In this document: one piece after another, positions 49,194-55,781 of the stretch
How the letters are laid out: the number at the start of each line of letters is the position of its first letter
Position numbering within the stretch: the first letter of the stretch is position 1
Program-made: the position numbers and the translations under genes
The notes under the pieces: model-generated
The model's input: the letters and a program-made list of their open reading frames with translations, nothing else
What the model was told of the DNA's origin: nothing
The model's database searches: none
Assembly (NCBI GenBank): GCA_018266395.1
Contig: JAFEAM010000005.1
Coordinates: 74,307 to 130,087, forward strand
Length of the DNA: 55,781 bases
Source: Bacteroidota bacterium
Lineage (GTDB): Bacteria; Bacteroidota; Bacteroidia; Cytophagales; Cyclobacteriaceae
Direction: 5' to 3'

Positions 49194-50309
49194 TCAGCCA
49201 AGAAATTCCTTCACCTCCGTGTGAGGAAGATTGAAGGCGTCTGCCACAGCTTTATATGCAACCTTACCTTGAATGACATTCAAACCTTTACGCAGATCCA
49301 TGTTATCCGCACAGGCTTTCTTCCAGCCCTGGCTGGCCAACTTGATTGCATATGGTAGCGTTGCATTGGTTAGCGCAAGCGTGGAGGTATAGGGTACTGC
49401 TCCGGGCATGTTGGCCACACAGTAGTGTACGACGTCGTCAATGATGTAGGTGGGATTTTCGTGCGTGGTGGGATGACAGGTTTCGATGCATCCCCCCTGG
49501 TCTACAGCCACGTCCACCAACACCGTGCCGGGGCGCATGGTCTTCAGCATGTCCTTTGTAATGAGCTTTGGTGCTTTGGCACCTGGGATCAGCACAGCGC
49601 CAACGATCAGATCGTGCGTTCTAACCAGATCGCGAAGTGCATAATCATTGCTTACCATGGTATGGACGTTCTTGGGCATGACATCGTCAAGGTAGCGAAG
49701 GCGGTTAATGTTGACGTCTGTAATGGTTACATCAGCGCCCATGCCAGCGGCGATCTTGGCTGCATTGGTTCCAACCACTCCGCCTCCCAGAATCAACACC
49801 TTGGCAGGCATCACACCCGGAACTCCCCCTAGCAGAATGCCTCTCCCTTTAAGGGGCTTCTCCAGGTATTTGGCTCCTTCCTGGATGGCCATCCTTCCGG
49901 CCACCTCGCTCATGGGAACAAGGAGGGGGAGACTTCCGTCAAGTCGTTCCACAGTTTCATATGCCAGGCATACTGCGCCTGTTTTGATCATGGCGTGTGC
50001 CAGTGGTTCGTAAGAGGCAAAGTGGAAATATGTAAACACCAGCTGGTCACGACGGATAAGCGTGTATTCCTGTTCTATCGGCTCCTTCACCTTCATGATC
50101 ATCTCGGCAGTGCTGAAGATTTGTTCGGCCGAAGGGAGAATTTTTCCCCCGGCTTTCATGTATTCATCATCAGAGAATCCGCTGCCTTCCCCGGCAGTTG
50201 TTTGAATGTAAACAGTGTGTCCTCTGCGGGTAAGTTCCTGTGCACCGGCAGGGGTGAGTGCAACACGATTCTCGTTGTTTTTAATTTCCTTGGGTACGCC
50301 GACGATCAT
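49194..50309 (-). CDS. ald: Alanine dehydrogenase
   Basis: A 371-residue NAD-dependent alanine dehydrogenase that interconverts L-alanine and pyruvate plus ammonia. Landmarks are MIVGVPKEIKNNENRVALTP, FTYFHFASYEPL with the catalytic His, and the Rossmann motif VLILGGGVVGTNAAKIAAGMG. VDVAVDQGGCIETCHPTTHENPTY is also present. Length is typical. A TACCTTTG -7 element lies about 60 bp upstream on the same strand. It is divergent from the GGCT-like gene. Confidence 0.95.
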   Translation of the reverse strand: MIVGVPKEIKNNENRVALTPAGAQELTRRGHTVYIQTTAGEGSGFSDDEYMKAGGKILPSAEQIFSTAEMIMKVKEPIEQEYTLIRRDQLVFTYFHFASYEPLAHAMIKTGAVCLAYETVERLDGSLPLLVPMSEVAGRMAIQEGAKYLEKPLKGRGILLGGVPGVMPAKVLILGGGVVGTNAAKIAAGMGADVTITDVNINRLRYLDDVMPKNVHTMVSNDYALRDLVRTHDLIVGAVLIPGAKAPKLITKDMLKTMRPGTVLVDVAVDQGGCIETCHPTTHENPTYIIDDVVHYCVANMPGAVPYTSTLALTNATLPYAIKLASQGWKKACADNMDLRKGLNVIQGKVAYKAVADAFNLPHTEVKEFLG

Positions 50310-50368
50310 AGCTAATTGTGGATTGCTGATTAATGATTACTGATTACAGTGCCTATGAAAAGGCTCCG

Positions 50369-50376
50369 CAAAGGTA
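50369..50376 (-). promoter_or_regulatory. Candidate -7 element for ald
   Basis: On the minus strand this reads TACCTTTG, an exact TAnnTTTG match (+ strand CAAAGGTA). It would start transcription about 50 nt before the ald ATG at 50309. No clean TTTG -33 box is seen. The leader contains the TGATTAATGATTACTGATTAC microrepeat. Confidence 0.45.
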
Positions 50377-50434
50377 AAGATTCGGTGACGATTGAAATGC
50401 CTAAAACATTAACTTTTCACCCGAATTTCAGCTT

Positions 50435-50791
50435 ATGCAGCAATATGCTTTTTACGGTTCTTTGAGACGGGGAATGGAGAACTTTGAGCAATTCAGGCAT
50501 GGTCTCAGGTTCCGCTTTCAGACCGTTATCGCCGGATACCGCCTTCATGCCATGTCGCATTATCCATATGCCGTTTATACAGGTCGTGAGGAGGATAAGA
50601 TGACAGTGGAGATATTTGAGATAACCAATGCAGGGGTGGAAAAGGAGATTCACGCACTTGAAACCCGGGTGGGTTATATCCTTGATACTGTGTCCATTGA
50701 AGGTGTTCCCACAGGCATCTATCTTTTCCCTCAGGCTGGCCCCGAACCTTTGGTGAAAGAAGGGGATTGGGTCAAATTCTTTGGTCATTGA
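50435..50791 (+). CDS. Gamma-glutamylcyclotransferase-like (AIG2) protein
   Basis: A 118-residue protein of the GGCT/AIG2 fold. The substrate-loop motif YGSLRRGMENF is at the N-terminus, followed by AGYRLHAMSHYPYAVYTGRE. The region VEIFEITNAGVEKEIHALE carries the candidate catalytic Glu. Family members form 5-oxoproline from gamma-glutamyl compounds, but many bacterial ones are uncharacterised. It is followed 123 bp later by the E1 fusion gene. Confidence 0.85.
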   Translation: MQQYAFYGSLRRGMENFEQFRHGLRFRFQTVIAGYRLHAMSHYPYAVYTGREEDKMTVEIFEITNAGVEKEIHALETRVGYILDTVSIEGVPTGIYLFPQAGPEPLVKEGDWVKFFGH

Positions 50792-50914
50792 ATTGTCATT
50801 CATAATAATATTCTGATCATCTTCTGGTCTTTGAACGATGATTTGAATTTCCATAATTTTGATTTTACCAGGCCAAGTGTATTACTGCAACAAATCAATC
50901 GCGGGGATAGGGTG

Positions 50915-53317
50915 ATGAGTCAGACCAAGACTGTACGGGCACGCTTCACAGAGAAGAAGATTGCTTCTATTCTTGCAGATTATCGCCTGGCCTGGGCCAG
51001 CAGGGAAGCCAGTCTTATTGGTCGGAAGGAAGTCTTCATGGGCAAGGCCAAGTTTGGCATTTTTGGCGATGGCAAGGAACTCGCCCAGATGGCCATGGCT
51101 AAAGTCTTTCGCCCTGGTGATTTCCGCGCCGGGTATTACCGCGACCAGACGTTCATGTTTGCGATCGGGGAACTCACCCTACAACAATACTTTGCGCAAT
51201 TGTACGCTCACACAGACGTGACGGCTGACCCTGCCTCTGCAGGCAGGTTGATGAACGGACATTATGCCACACGAATGCTCGATGAAAAGGGCGCATTCAA
51301 GAAGCTTTCAAAACTCAAGAACAGTAGTGCAGATGTGTCCCCCACAGCAGCCCAGATGCCTCGCCTCGTGGGACTGGCCTATGCATCGAAGCTGTTCAGA
51401 AATAACACGTTGCTACATCCTTTCACAGATCTTTCTCATCAGGGCAACGAGATAGCATTTGGCACCATCGGGAATGCGTCCACCTCTGAAGGTATGTTCT
51501 TCGAGGCAATTAATGCTGCGGGGGTACTTCAGGTACCCATGCTGACGGCCGTCTGGGATGACGGGTATGGCATATCGGTTCCGGCAGAATACCAGACTAC
51601 CAAGGGAAGCATCTCCAAAATACTGGCAGGGTTCCAGCGTCAGAACGGAGAGAAAGGTTTCGAGTTCTTTACAGTAAATGGATGGGACTACGAAGCTCTC
51701 TGCAAAACATTTGAGGAGGCTGAAAGCATTTGCAGGTCTGAACATGTGCCGGTGCTGGTTCACGTAACTGAGATGACACAGCCTCAGGGCCACTCGACTT
51801 CAGGTTCTCATGAACGATACAAATCCAAGGAGAGGCTGAAGTGGGAGGCGGAGCATGACTGTTTGCGCAAAATGAGGACCTGGATTCTGGAAAATGATCT
51901 CAGCAATCCGGAAGAGTTGGATGAGATTGAAAAGGAGGCCAAGGCTTTCGCCAGATCAGAGAAGGAAGCATCCTGGAAATCTTTCAATCAGGACATTCAG
52001 AAGGATCAGCATGAATTGTTGGAATTACTTGCAGAAGCGCGATCCTTCGAGCCGGCTATTGAACATATCCGTACGGACCTGGAGAAGACCATCAACCCGC
52101 TTCGGCTGGATGCTGTCAAGGCCGCCAAAAAGACGCTGCGACTGCTGCGGAGTAATCCCTCCGAAGTCCGTGATAAGATTATCGGGTGGGTGAAGAGGAT
52201 TGCTTCCGAGAATCAGGAACGCTATAGCTCGCATTTGTACAGCGAATCAGAATGGTCTGCATTGAAAGTTGAACCAGTACCAGCAGAATACTCAGCGCAA
52301 TCGCCACTTGTGGACGGCAGAGAAATTTTACAGGCATGCTTTAAGTCGGCGCTTGAGCGTGACCCACGGGTTTTGGCCTTTGGTGAGGATGTTGGGAAGA
52401 TTGGTGATGTAAACCAGGGTTTCGCCGGGCTTCAGGAAAAATTCGGAGAGCTCAGGGTGACCGATACTGGCATTCGTGAATGCACTATTCTCGGTCAGGG
52501 CATTGGTCTTGCACTGCGAGGCCTGAGGCCTATTGCTGAAATTCAATACCTGGACTATTTGTTGTATGCCGTTCAGATCATGTCTGATGATTTGGCATGT
52601 CTGCAATACCGCACGAAAGGCGGCCAGAAAGCGCCATTGATTATCCGTACCCGTGGTCACAGGCTTGAAGGTGTCTGGCATGCAGGATCACCCATTGGCA
52701 TGCTCCTGGGCAGCATCCGCGGAATCTATCTTCTCGTTCCCCGTGACATGACGCAGGCGGCAGGATTTTACAATACCATGTTGCAGTCAGATGATCCTGC
52801 ACTCATCATTGAGTGTCTTAATGGTTATCGTCTTAAGGAAAAGTTGCCTGACAATATAGGAACGTACCGGGTTCCTTTGGGTGTACCGGATGTGCTGAAA
52901 GAAGGAACCGATGTTACGATTGTCACTTATGGTTCCATGTGCAGGATTGTTATGGAGGCGGCAAGGGACCTGGAAAGCATGGGTGTTTCTGCCGAAGTGA
53001 TTGATGTTCAGACCCTGCTGCCATTTGATCTTTCTCACCGCATTGCAGAGTCCATCAGGAAGACCAATAAGGTCGTCTTCGCCGACGAGGATGTGCCGGG
53101 AGGTGCAACTTCCTATATGATGCAACAGGTTCTGGAAGGGCAGGGTGCATATGAATTCCTTGATTCGAAACCTCTTACCATAACAGCACAGGAACATCGC
53201 CCCGCCTACGGCAGCGACGGAGATTACTTCTCAAAACCCAATCCGGAAGACATTGTCGACAAGGTATATGCGATGATGCAGGAGTCAGACCCGCTGCGGT
53301 TTCCTTCAATCTATTAG
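50915..53317 (+). CDS. Fused E1 alpha/beta 2-oxoacid dehydrogenase-type enzyme
   Basis: An 800-residue thiamine-diphosphate enzyme in which the alpha and beta chains of a 2-oxoacid dehydrogenase E1 are fused. I chose the ATG at 50915 (MSQTKTVRARFTEKK) over an upstream TTG. The alpha part (about 1-400) has GTIGNASTSEGMFFEAINAAGVLQVP and WDDGYGISVPAEYQTTKG. These stand where other E1 alphas have GDG...NN. The beta part (about 460-800) has FGEDVGKIGDVNQGF, RVTDTGIRECTILGQGIGLAL and the C-terminal VIDVQTLLPFDL. A branched-chain or similar 2-oxoacid substrate is likely. No E2 or E3 gene is adjacent. Confidence 0.88.
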   Translation: MSQTKTVRARFTEKKIASILADYRLAWASREASLIGRKEVFMGKAKFGIFGDGKELAQMAMAKVFRPGDFRAGYYRDQTFMFAIGELTLQQYFAQLYAHTDVTADPASAGRLMNGHYATRMLDEKGAFKKLSKLKNSSADVSPTAAQMPRLVGLAYASKLFRNNTLLHPFTDLSHQGNEIAFGTIGNASTSEGMFFEAINAAGVLQVPMLTAVWDDGYGISVPAEYQTTKGSISKILAGFQRQNGEKGFEFFTVNGWDYEALCKTFEEAESICRSEHVPVLVHVTEMTQPQGHSTSGSHERYKSKERLKWEAEHDCLRKMRTWILENDLSNPEELDEIEKEAKAFARSEKEASWKSFNQDIQKDQHELLELLAEARSFEPAIEHIRTDLEKTINPLRLDAVKAAKKTLRLLRSNPSEVRDKIIGWVKRIASENQERYSSHLYSESEWSALKVEPVPAEYSAQSPLVDGREILQACFKSALERDPRVLAFGEDVGKIGDVNQGFAGLQEKFGELRVTDTGIRECTILGQGIGLALRGLRPIAEIQYLDYLLYAVQIMSDDLACLQYRTKGGQKAPLIIRTRGHRLEGVWHAGSPIGMLLGSIRGIYLLVPRDMTQAAGFYNTMLQSDDPALIIECLNGYRLKEKLPDNIGTYRVPLGVPDVLKEGTDVTIVTYGSMCRIVMEAARDLESMGVSAEVIDVQTLLPFDLSHRIAESIRKTNKVVFADEDVPGGATSYMMQQVLEGQGAYEFLDSKPLTITAQEHRPAYGSDGDYFSKPNPEDIVDKVYAMMQESDPLRFPSIY

Positions 53318-53327
53318 CACTGTAAGG

Positions 53328-53354
53328 AGGCAGGCAGTCTGACAAAGCCTGCCT
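53328..53354. terminator. Hairpin between convergent genes, probable bidirectional terminator
   Basis: AGGCAGGC (53328-53335) pairs perfectly with GCCTGCCT (53347-53354) around an 11-nt loop. It lies in the 44-bp gap between the convergent E1 gene and the lipoprotein gene. There is no long T-run. Confidence 0.5.
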
Positions 53355-53361
53355 GGCTATA

Positions 53362-54090
53362 TTACTTCTTGATTCCCTGCAGGGTAAAGTCGCCCGTCTC
53401 CACAGTATTGCTCCTGTGAAGGGCGCGATCCTGAATGGTGACTCTCAGCTTGAGTGTTTTTATGCTGAACAGGATGAGGAATCCTGTCGACTTCATGGCA
53501 TAACGGATGGTGCCTTCCAGTGGGGTCTTCTGCGTAAGATCCTTGGTCATGATGGGGAATCGCCCATCATAAGTCTCGCCGCAACTGGGATAGTTGGCGA
53601 ATTCCTTTTGCCAGTCAAACTCCTTGTAGGTTCCGTCATTGTTCTTGATAAAGAAGTCGACGAAAATGTTGTAGTGATTGGGATTAAGTTGAAAATAGAT
53701 GGTATCGATTACCTTGTTCACAGATCTCACTTCCCAGTTGGTGCACCAATAGGGTTTCACAAAGGCAGGGAGGGTATCATACCGCGGGTCTGTCCTTTTG
53801 GTTTTGTAGTTGATATAAGTCCCGTCAGGGAAAACATAGTAGTATTTTGCGTTGTAAGGTTCCAGCGTATCGGACCTGGCAGATGCGTCCAGTCCAAGAT
53901 CTCCGTCCCCATCCTTGAAACGTATCGATAAAATGAGTGAATCGAATGCGGATGGATCTGCCACATCCTTGAAAACAATATTGTCGAACTCGATGGATGG
54001 AATGGGGGAGTAGACTGGTGGCTCGAAGCAGGAGGCCATAAAAATCAAAGACACGGCAAGAAGAGACGGCCAATGATTTAACGGCTTCAT
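53362..54090 (-). CDS. Lipoprotein of unknown function
   Basis: A 242-residue protein beginning at the ATG at 54090 (MKPLNHWPSLLAVSLIFMASC), with a clear lipobox MASC. The mature part has LSIRFKDGDGDLGLD, an acidic Asp-Gly stretch like calcium-binding loops, then many beta strands (IYFQLNPNHYNIFVDFFI). It ends HRSNTVETGDFTLQGIKK. I recognise this type of lipoprotein from Bacteroidota genomes but no function. It is divergent from the LuxE-like gene. Confidence 0.8.
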   Translation of the reverse strand: MKPLNHWPSLLAVSLIFMASCFEPPVYSPIPSIEFDNIVFKDVADPSAFDSLILSIRFKDGDGDLGLDASARSDTLEPYNAKYYYVFPDGTYINYKTKRTDPRYDTLPAFVKPYWCTNWEVRSVNKVIDTIYFQLNPNHYNIFVDFFIKNNDGTYKEFDWQKEFANYPSCGETYDGRFPIMTKDLTQKTPLEGTIRYAMKSTGFLILFSIKTLKLRVTIQDRALHRSNTVETGDFTLQGIKK

Positions 54091-54126
54091 TTGTTTTACC
54101 TTTACCAACTGCAAAAATGTCAACGC

Positions 54127-55110
54127 TTGGAGACTTTTGAAAGTTTCAAACGGGAATTATATCCTCAGAACGACGAAGCGTTCGCTGAAATTGCATTGCG
54201 CTTGTTCAGGTTTCAGGCCGTACACTGTGCTGTGTACAGGGAATACCTCCAATTCAGGGAGGTTAATCCGGAGTCGGTCACAAGCCTCGAAGAAATTCCT
54301 TTCCTTCCCATTCAACTCTTCAAAACACATTCGATTCGTACCGGCGAGTGGAAGGAAGAACAGGTATTCCGCAGCAGCGGAACAACCGGACAATCGTTGA
54401 GCAGCCATGCCATTCCGTCTCTGGCCTTCTATGAGAAACACAGTCAGAGGATCTTTGAAGATGCGTTCGGATCATTGAATGGATTTCATGTTATCTGCCT
54501 GCTGCCGTCTTATCTGGAAAGGACTGGCTCATCACTTGTTGCCATGGCTGCTCATTTCATACGGGAATCAGGTTCTGATTCGTCAGGATTTTTTCTTAAT
54601 GACTTGGATTGCCTTTCCAGAACAATCGAGTCCCTGCACGACGGCCGTAAGGTTCTCCTGCTCGGGGTATCTTTCGCATTACTGGATCTGGCCGAACGTT
54701 ATGACCTGGATCTGTCTCACTGCATGGTGATGGAGACAGGGGGAATGAAGGGCAGAAGAAGGGAGATTATCCGGGAAGAACTGCATCAAGTGCTGTGCGA
54801 GAACCTTCATTTGAGAACAGTCTTTTCAGAGTACGGGATGACGGAACTTCTTTCCCAGGCATATTCCTCCGGCGAGGGGATATTCACCTGTCCGTCTTCC
54901 CTGAGAGTGCAGATTCGCGAAATAAATGACCCTGACACGCCGGAAATCCGGGGAACAGGCAGAATTAACATCATTGACCTGGCTAATTTCCACTCCTGCG
55001 CATTTATTGAAACCCAGGATTTAGGAAGAATGGCCCAGGGTGGTCACTTTGAGGTCATTGGACGTATGGATAACAGCGATATCCGGGGTTGTAACCTGCT
55101 TGTCGGATAG
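54127..55110 (+). CDS. LuxE/PaaK-like acyl-protein synthetase
   Basis: A 327-residue member of the acyl-protein synthetase (LuxE) branch of the adenylate-forming superfamily. I place the start at a TTG at 54127 because relatives begin close to the ETFESFKREL segment. A TTG at 54091 would add 12 residues and abut the divergent lipoprotein start. The phosphate-binding motif VFRSSGTTGQSL, the HSIRTGEWKE segment, and TGGMKGRRREIIREELHQVL and FSEYGMTELLSQAYS are typical. It would activate a carboxylic acid for transfer to a protein or carrier. No bioluminescence genes are present. Confidence 0.83.
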   Translation: METFESFKRELYPQNDEAFAEIALRLFRFQAVHCAVYREYLQFREVNPESVTSLEEIPFLPIQLFKTHSIRTGEWKEEQVFRSSGTTGQSLSSHAIPSLAFYEKHSQRIFEDAFGSLNGFHVICLLPSYLERTGSSLVAMAAHFIRESGSDSSGFFLNDLDCLSRTIESLHDGRKVLLLGVSFALLDLAERYDLDLSHCMVMETGGMKGRRREIIREELHQVLCENLHLRTVFSEYGMTELLSQAYSSGEGIFTCPSSLRVQIREINDPDTPEIRGTGRINIIDLANFHSCAFIETQDLGRMAQGGHFEVIGRMDNSDIRGCNLLVG

Positions 55111-55148
55111 CGCAAATTTTCGACGAAACGACAAAATATTACGTTAAA

Positions 55149-55179
55149 CTTGCTAAAACAGCAGCTATTTCTAATTTTG
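55149..55179 (+). promoter_or_regulatory. Promoter for 37-aa lipoprotein gene
   Basis: TTG (55150-55152) and TAATTTTG (55172-55179) are 19 bp apart, fitting the Bacteroidota -33/-7 promoter. The -7 element ends 18 bp before the ATG at 55198. It lies after the stop of the LuxE-like gene, so the small gene has its own start signal. Confidence 0.6.
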
Positions 55180-55197
55180 TTGCTTAAACCAACTACC

Positions 55198-55311
55198 ATG
55201 AAACGAGTTCTTGCATTCCTTATCCTCGCGGGCCTTCTGGCTTCCTGTAGCCAGTATACCTGCCCTACATACAGCAAGAAGGAAGTGAAGAAAGGCGAGC
55301 AGCGCATCTAG
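55198..55311 (+). CDS. Small lipoprotein (37 aa)
   Basis: A 37-residue protein starting MKRVLAFLILAGLLASC. The lipobox LLASC is perfect, so the mature lipoprotein would be only about 21 residues: CSQYTCPTYSKKEVKKGEQR and a final Ile. A second Cys follows five residues after the lipidated one. The promoter upstream and the start context support a real gene. It is convergent with the sigma-54 activator gene (14-bp gap). It is too short for most gene finders. Confidence 0.75.
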   Translation: MKRVLAFLILAGLLASCSQYTCPTYSKKEVKKGEQRI

Positions 55312-55325
55312 TCCCCCTTTGCGCG

Positions 55326-55781
55326 TTAGCTCTGCAGGTATTTTTTGACATCCTCGGCCTGGATGACATCACCTGCCATAATCACCAGCCTTTCGACCAC
55401 ATTTCTCAGTTCTCTAATATTCCCTGTCCAAGGATGTGCCTCCAGCAGCTTGACTGCTTTTGGATCAATTGTCTTCTTCTTAGATCCATACTCTTCAGAA
55501 ATGTCCTTCAGGAATTTTTCGGCCAGGGCCTGAATGTCTTCCTTGCGATCGGCCAGGCGCGGGACATCAATCAGAATGACGCCCAACCTGTGATAGAGGT
55601 CCTCCCTGAACCGTGATTCTGCAATCTCCTTTTTGAGATTTTTGTTCGTCGCGGCCAGAACCCTGACGTTTACAGCAATTTCCTTTTCACCACCCACCCG
55701 CGTAATCTTATTTTCCTGCAGGGCCCTTAATACCTTGGCCTGGGCTGACAAACTCATGTCTCCGATCTCATCCAGAAACAA
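55326..55781 (-). CDS. Sigma-54-dependent activator, C-terminal part (window-truncated)
   Basis: The visible 152 codons encode the later part of a sigma-54 activator AAA+ domain, and the N-terminus lies beyond the right edge. FLDEIGDMSLSAQAKVLRALQ is the Walker B region, followed by RVLAATNKNL, FREDLYHRLGVILIDVPRLADRKEDI and PWTGNIRELRNVVERLVI (sensor II). The protein ends AGDVIQAEDVKKYLQS shortly after the AAA+ domain, so no Fis-type DNA-binding helix-turn-helix is present. This may be a natural form in Cytophagales, acting without specific DNA binding. Confidence 0.88.
   Translation of the reverse strand: MFLDEIGDMSLSAQAKVLRALQENKITRVGGEKEIAVNVRVLAATNKNLKKEIAESRFREDLYHRLGVILIDVPRLADRKEDIQALAEKFLKDISEEYGSKKKTIDPKAVKLLEAHPWTGNIRELRNVVERLVIMAGDVIQAEDVKKYLQS

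Noticed and set aside
54127..55110. Bioluminescence (lux) operon
   Set aside because: A LuxE-like gene alone is present. No luciferase or reductase genes are in the window.

Overview
The window looks like a piece of a Bacteroidota chromosome, most likely from the Cytophagales. Evidence for this includes an acpP-fabF-rnc cluster, an IPExxxVDY-type gene beside pyruvate kinase, a short Bacteroidota-type AMP nucleosidase, GIN-domain (DUF2807) and PorV/PorQ-like envelope proteins, a fused E1 alpha/beta 2-oxoacid dehydrogenase, and several -7 elements of the form TAnnTTTG. No rRNA, CRISPR array, intact insertion sequence or prophage was seen. One tRNA (Ser, anticodon GGA) is present.

Layout. 1-370: non-coding, with an 11-bp phased tandem repeat and a nested hairpin. 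371-6495 (minus): an NTF2-like protein overlapping a nitrilase-family hydrolase, secreted proteins, a HhH outer-membrane protein and a PorV/PorQ-like protein. 6529-7116: a MORN-like repeat protein. 7117-7920: non-coding, holding three copies of a roughly 210-bp repeat. 7921-14760 (minus): a long apparent operon acpP-fabF-rnc-nadE-lgt-Omp85. 14855-16757: IPExxxVDY protein and pyk. 16798-19416 (minus): a 90-aa conserved protein, a PhnP-like metallo-hydrolase and an NFACT protein. 19537-21854: miaA overlapping a D-aminoacylase-like gene.

21868-30945 is a surface-glycan region. It has glycosyltransferases, a flippase, two FkbM-type genes facing each other, an alpha-1,2-fucosyltransferase-like gene and a DUF268 gene, with ruvC inserted among them. 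29833-36155 is a chain of co-directional genes: GT2, GAF-SpoIIE phosphatase, polysaccharide deacetylase, GT28-like protein, DAG kinase, TatD and asparaginase. The last four junctions are 4-bp start/stop overlaps. After tRNA-Ser comes an ExbB/ExbD cluster (36467-38652) ending in a clear intrinsic terminator, then an MFS transporter.

40046-43013 is a visibly AT-richer stretch with an orphan FtsX/MacB-type permease. The rest (43116-55781) holds a serine hydrolase, a membrane-bound LytTR regulator, AMP nucleosidase, a stand-alone HsdR-N-like protein, a DUF885 lipoprotein, a VOC protein, alanine dehydrogenase, a GGCT-like protein, the E1 fusion, two lipoproteins (one of 37 aa), a LuxE-like acyltransferase, and the C-terminal part of a sigma-54 activator cut by the window edge.

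Most of the window is ordinary housekeeping and envelope biology. I do not see a complete new defence or mobile system. The signals most worth a second look are the phased repeat and covarying hairpin at the left edge, the three-copy intergenic repeat, the glycan locus with its unusual facing FkbM pair, and several enzymes whose usual metal-binding or cofactor motifs are altered.
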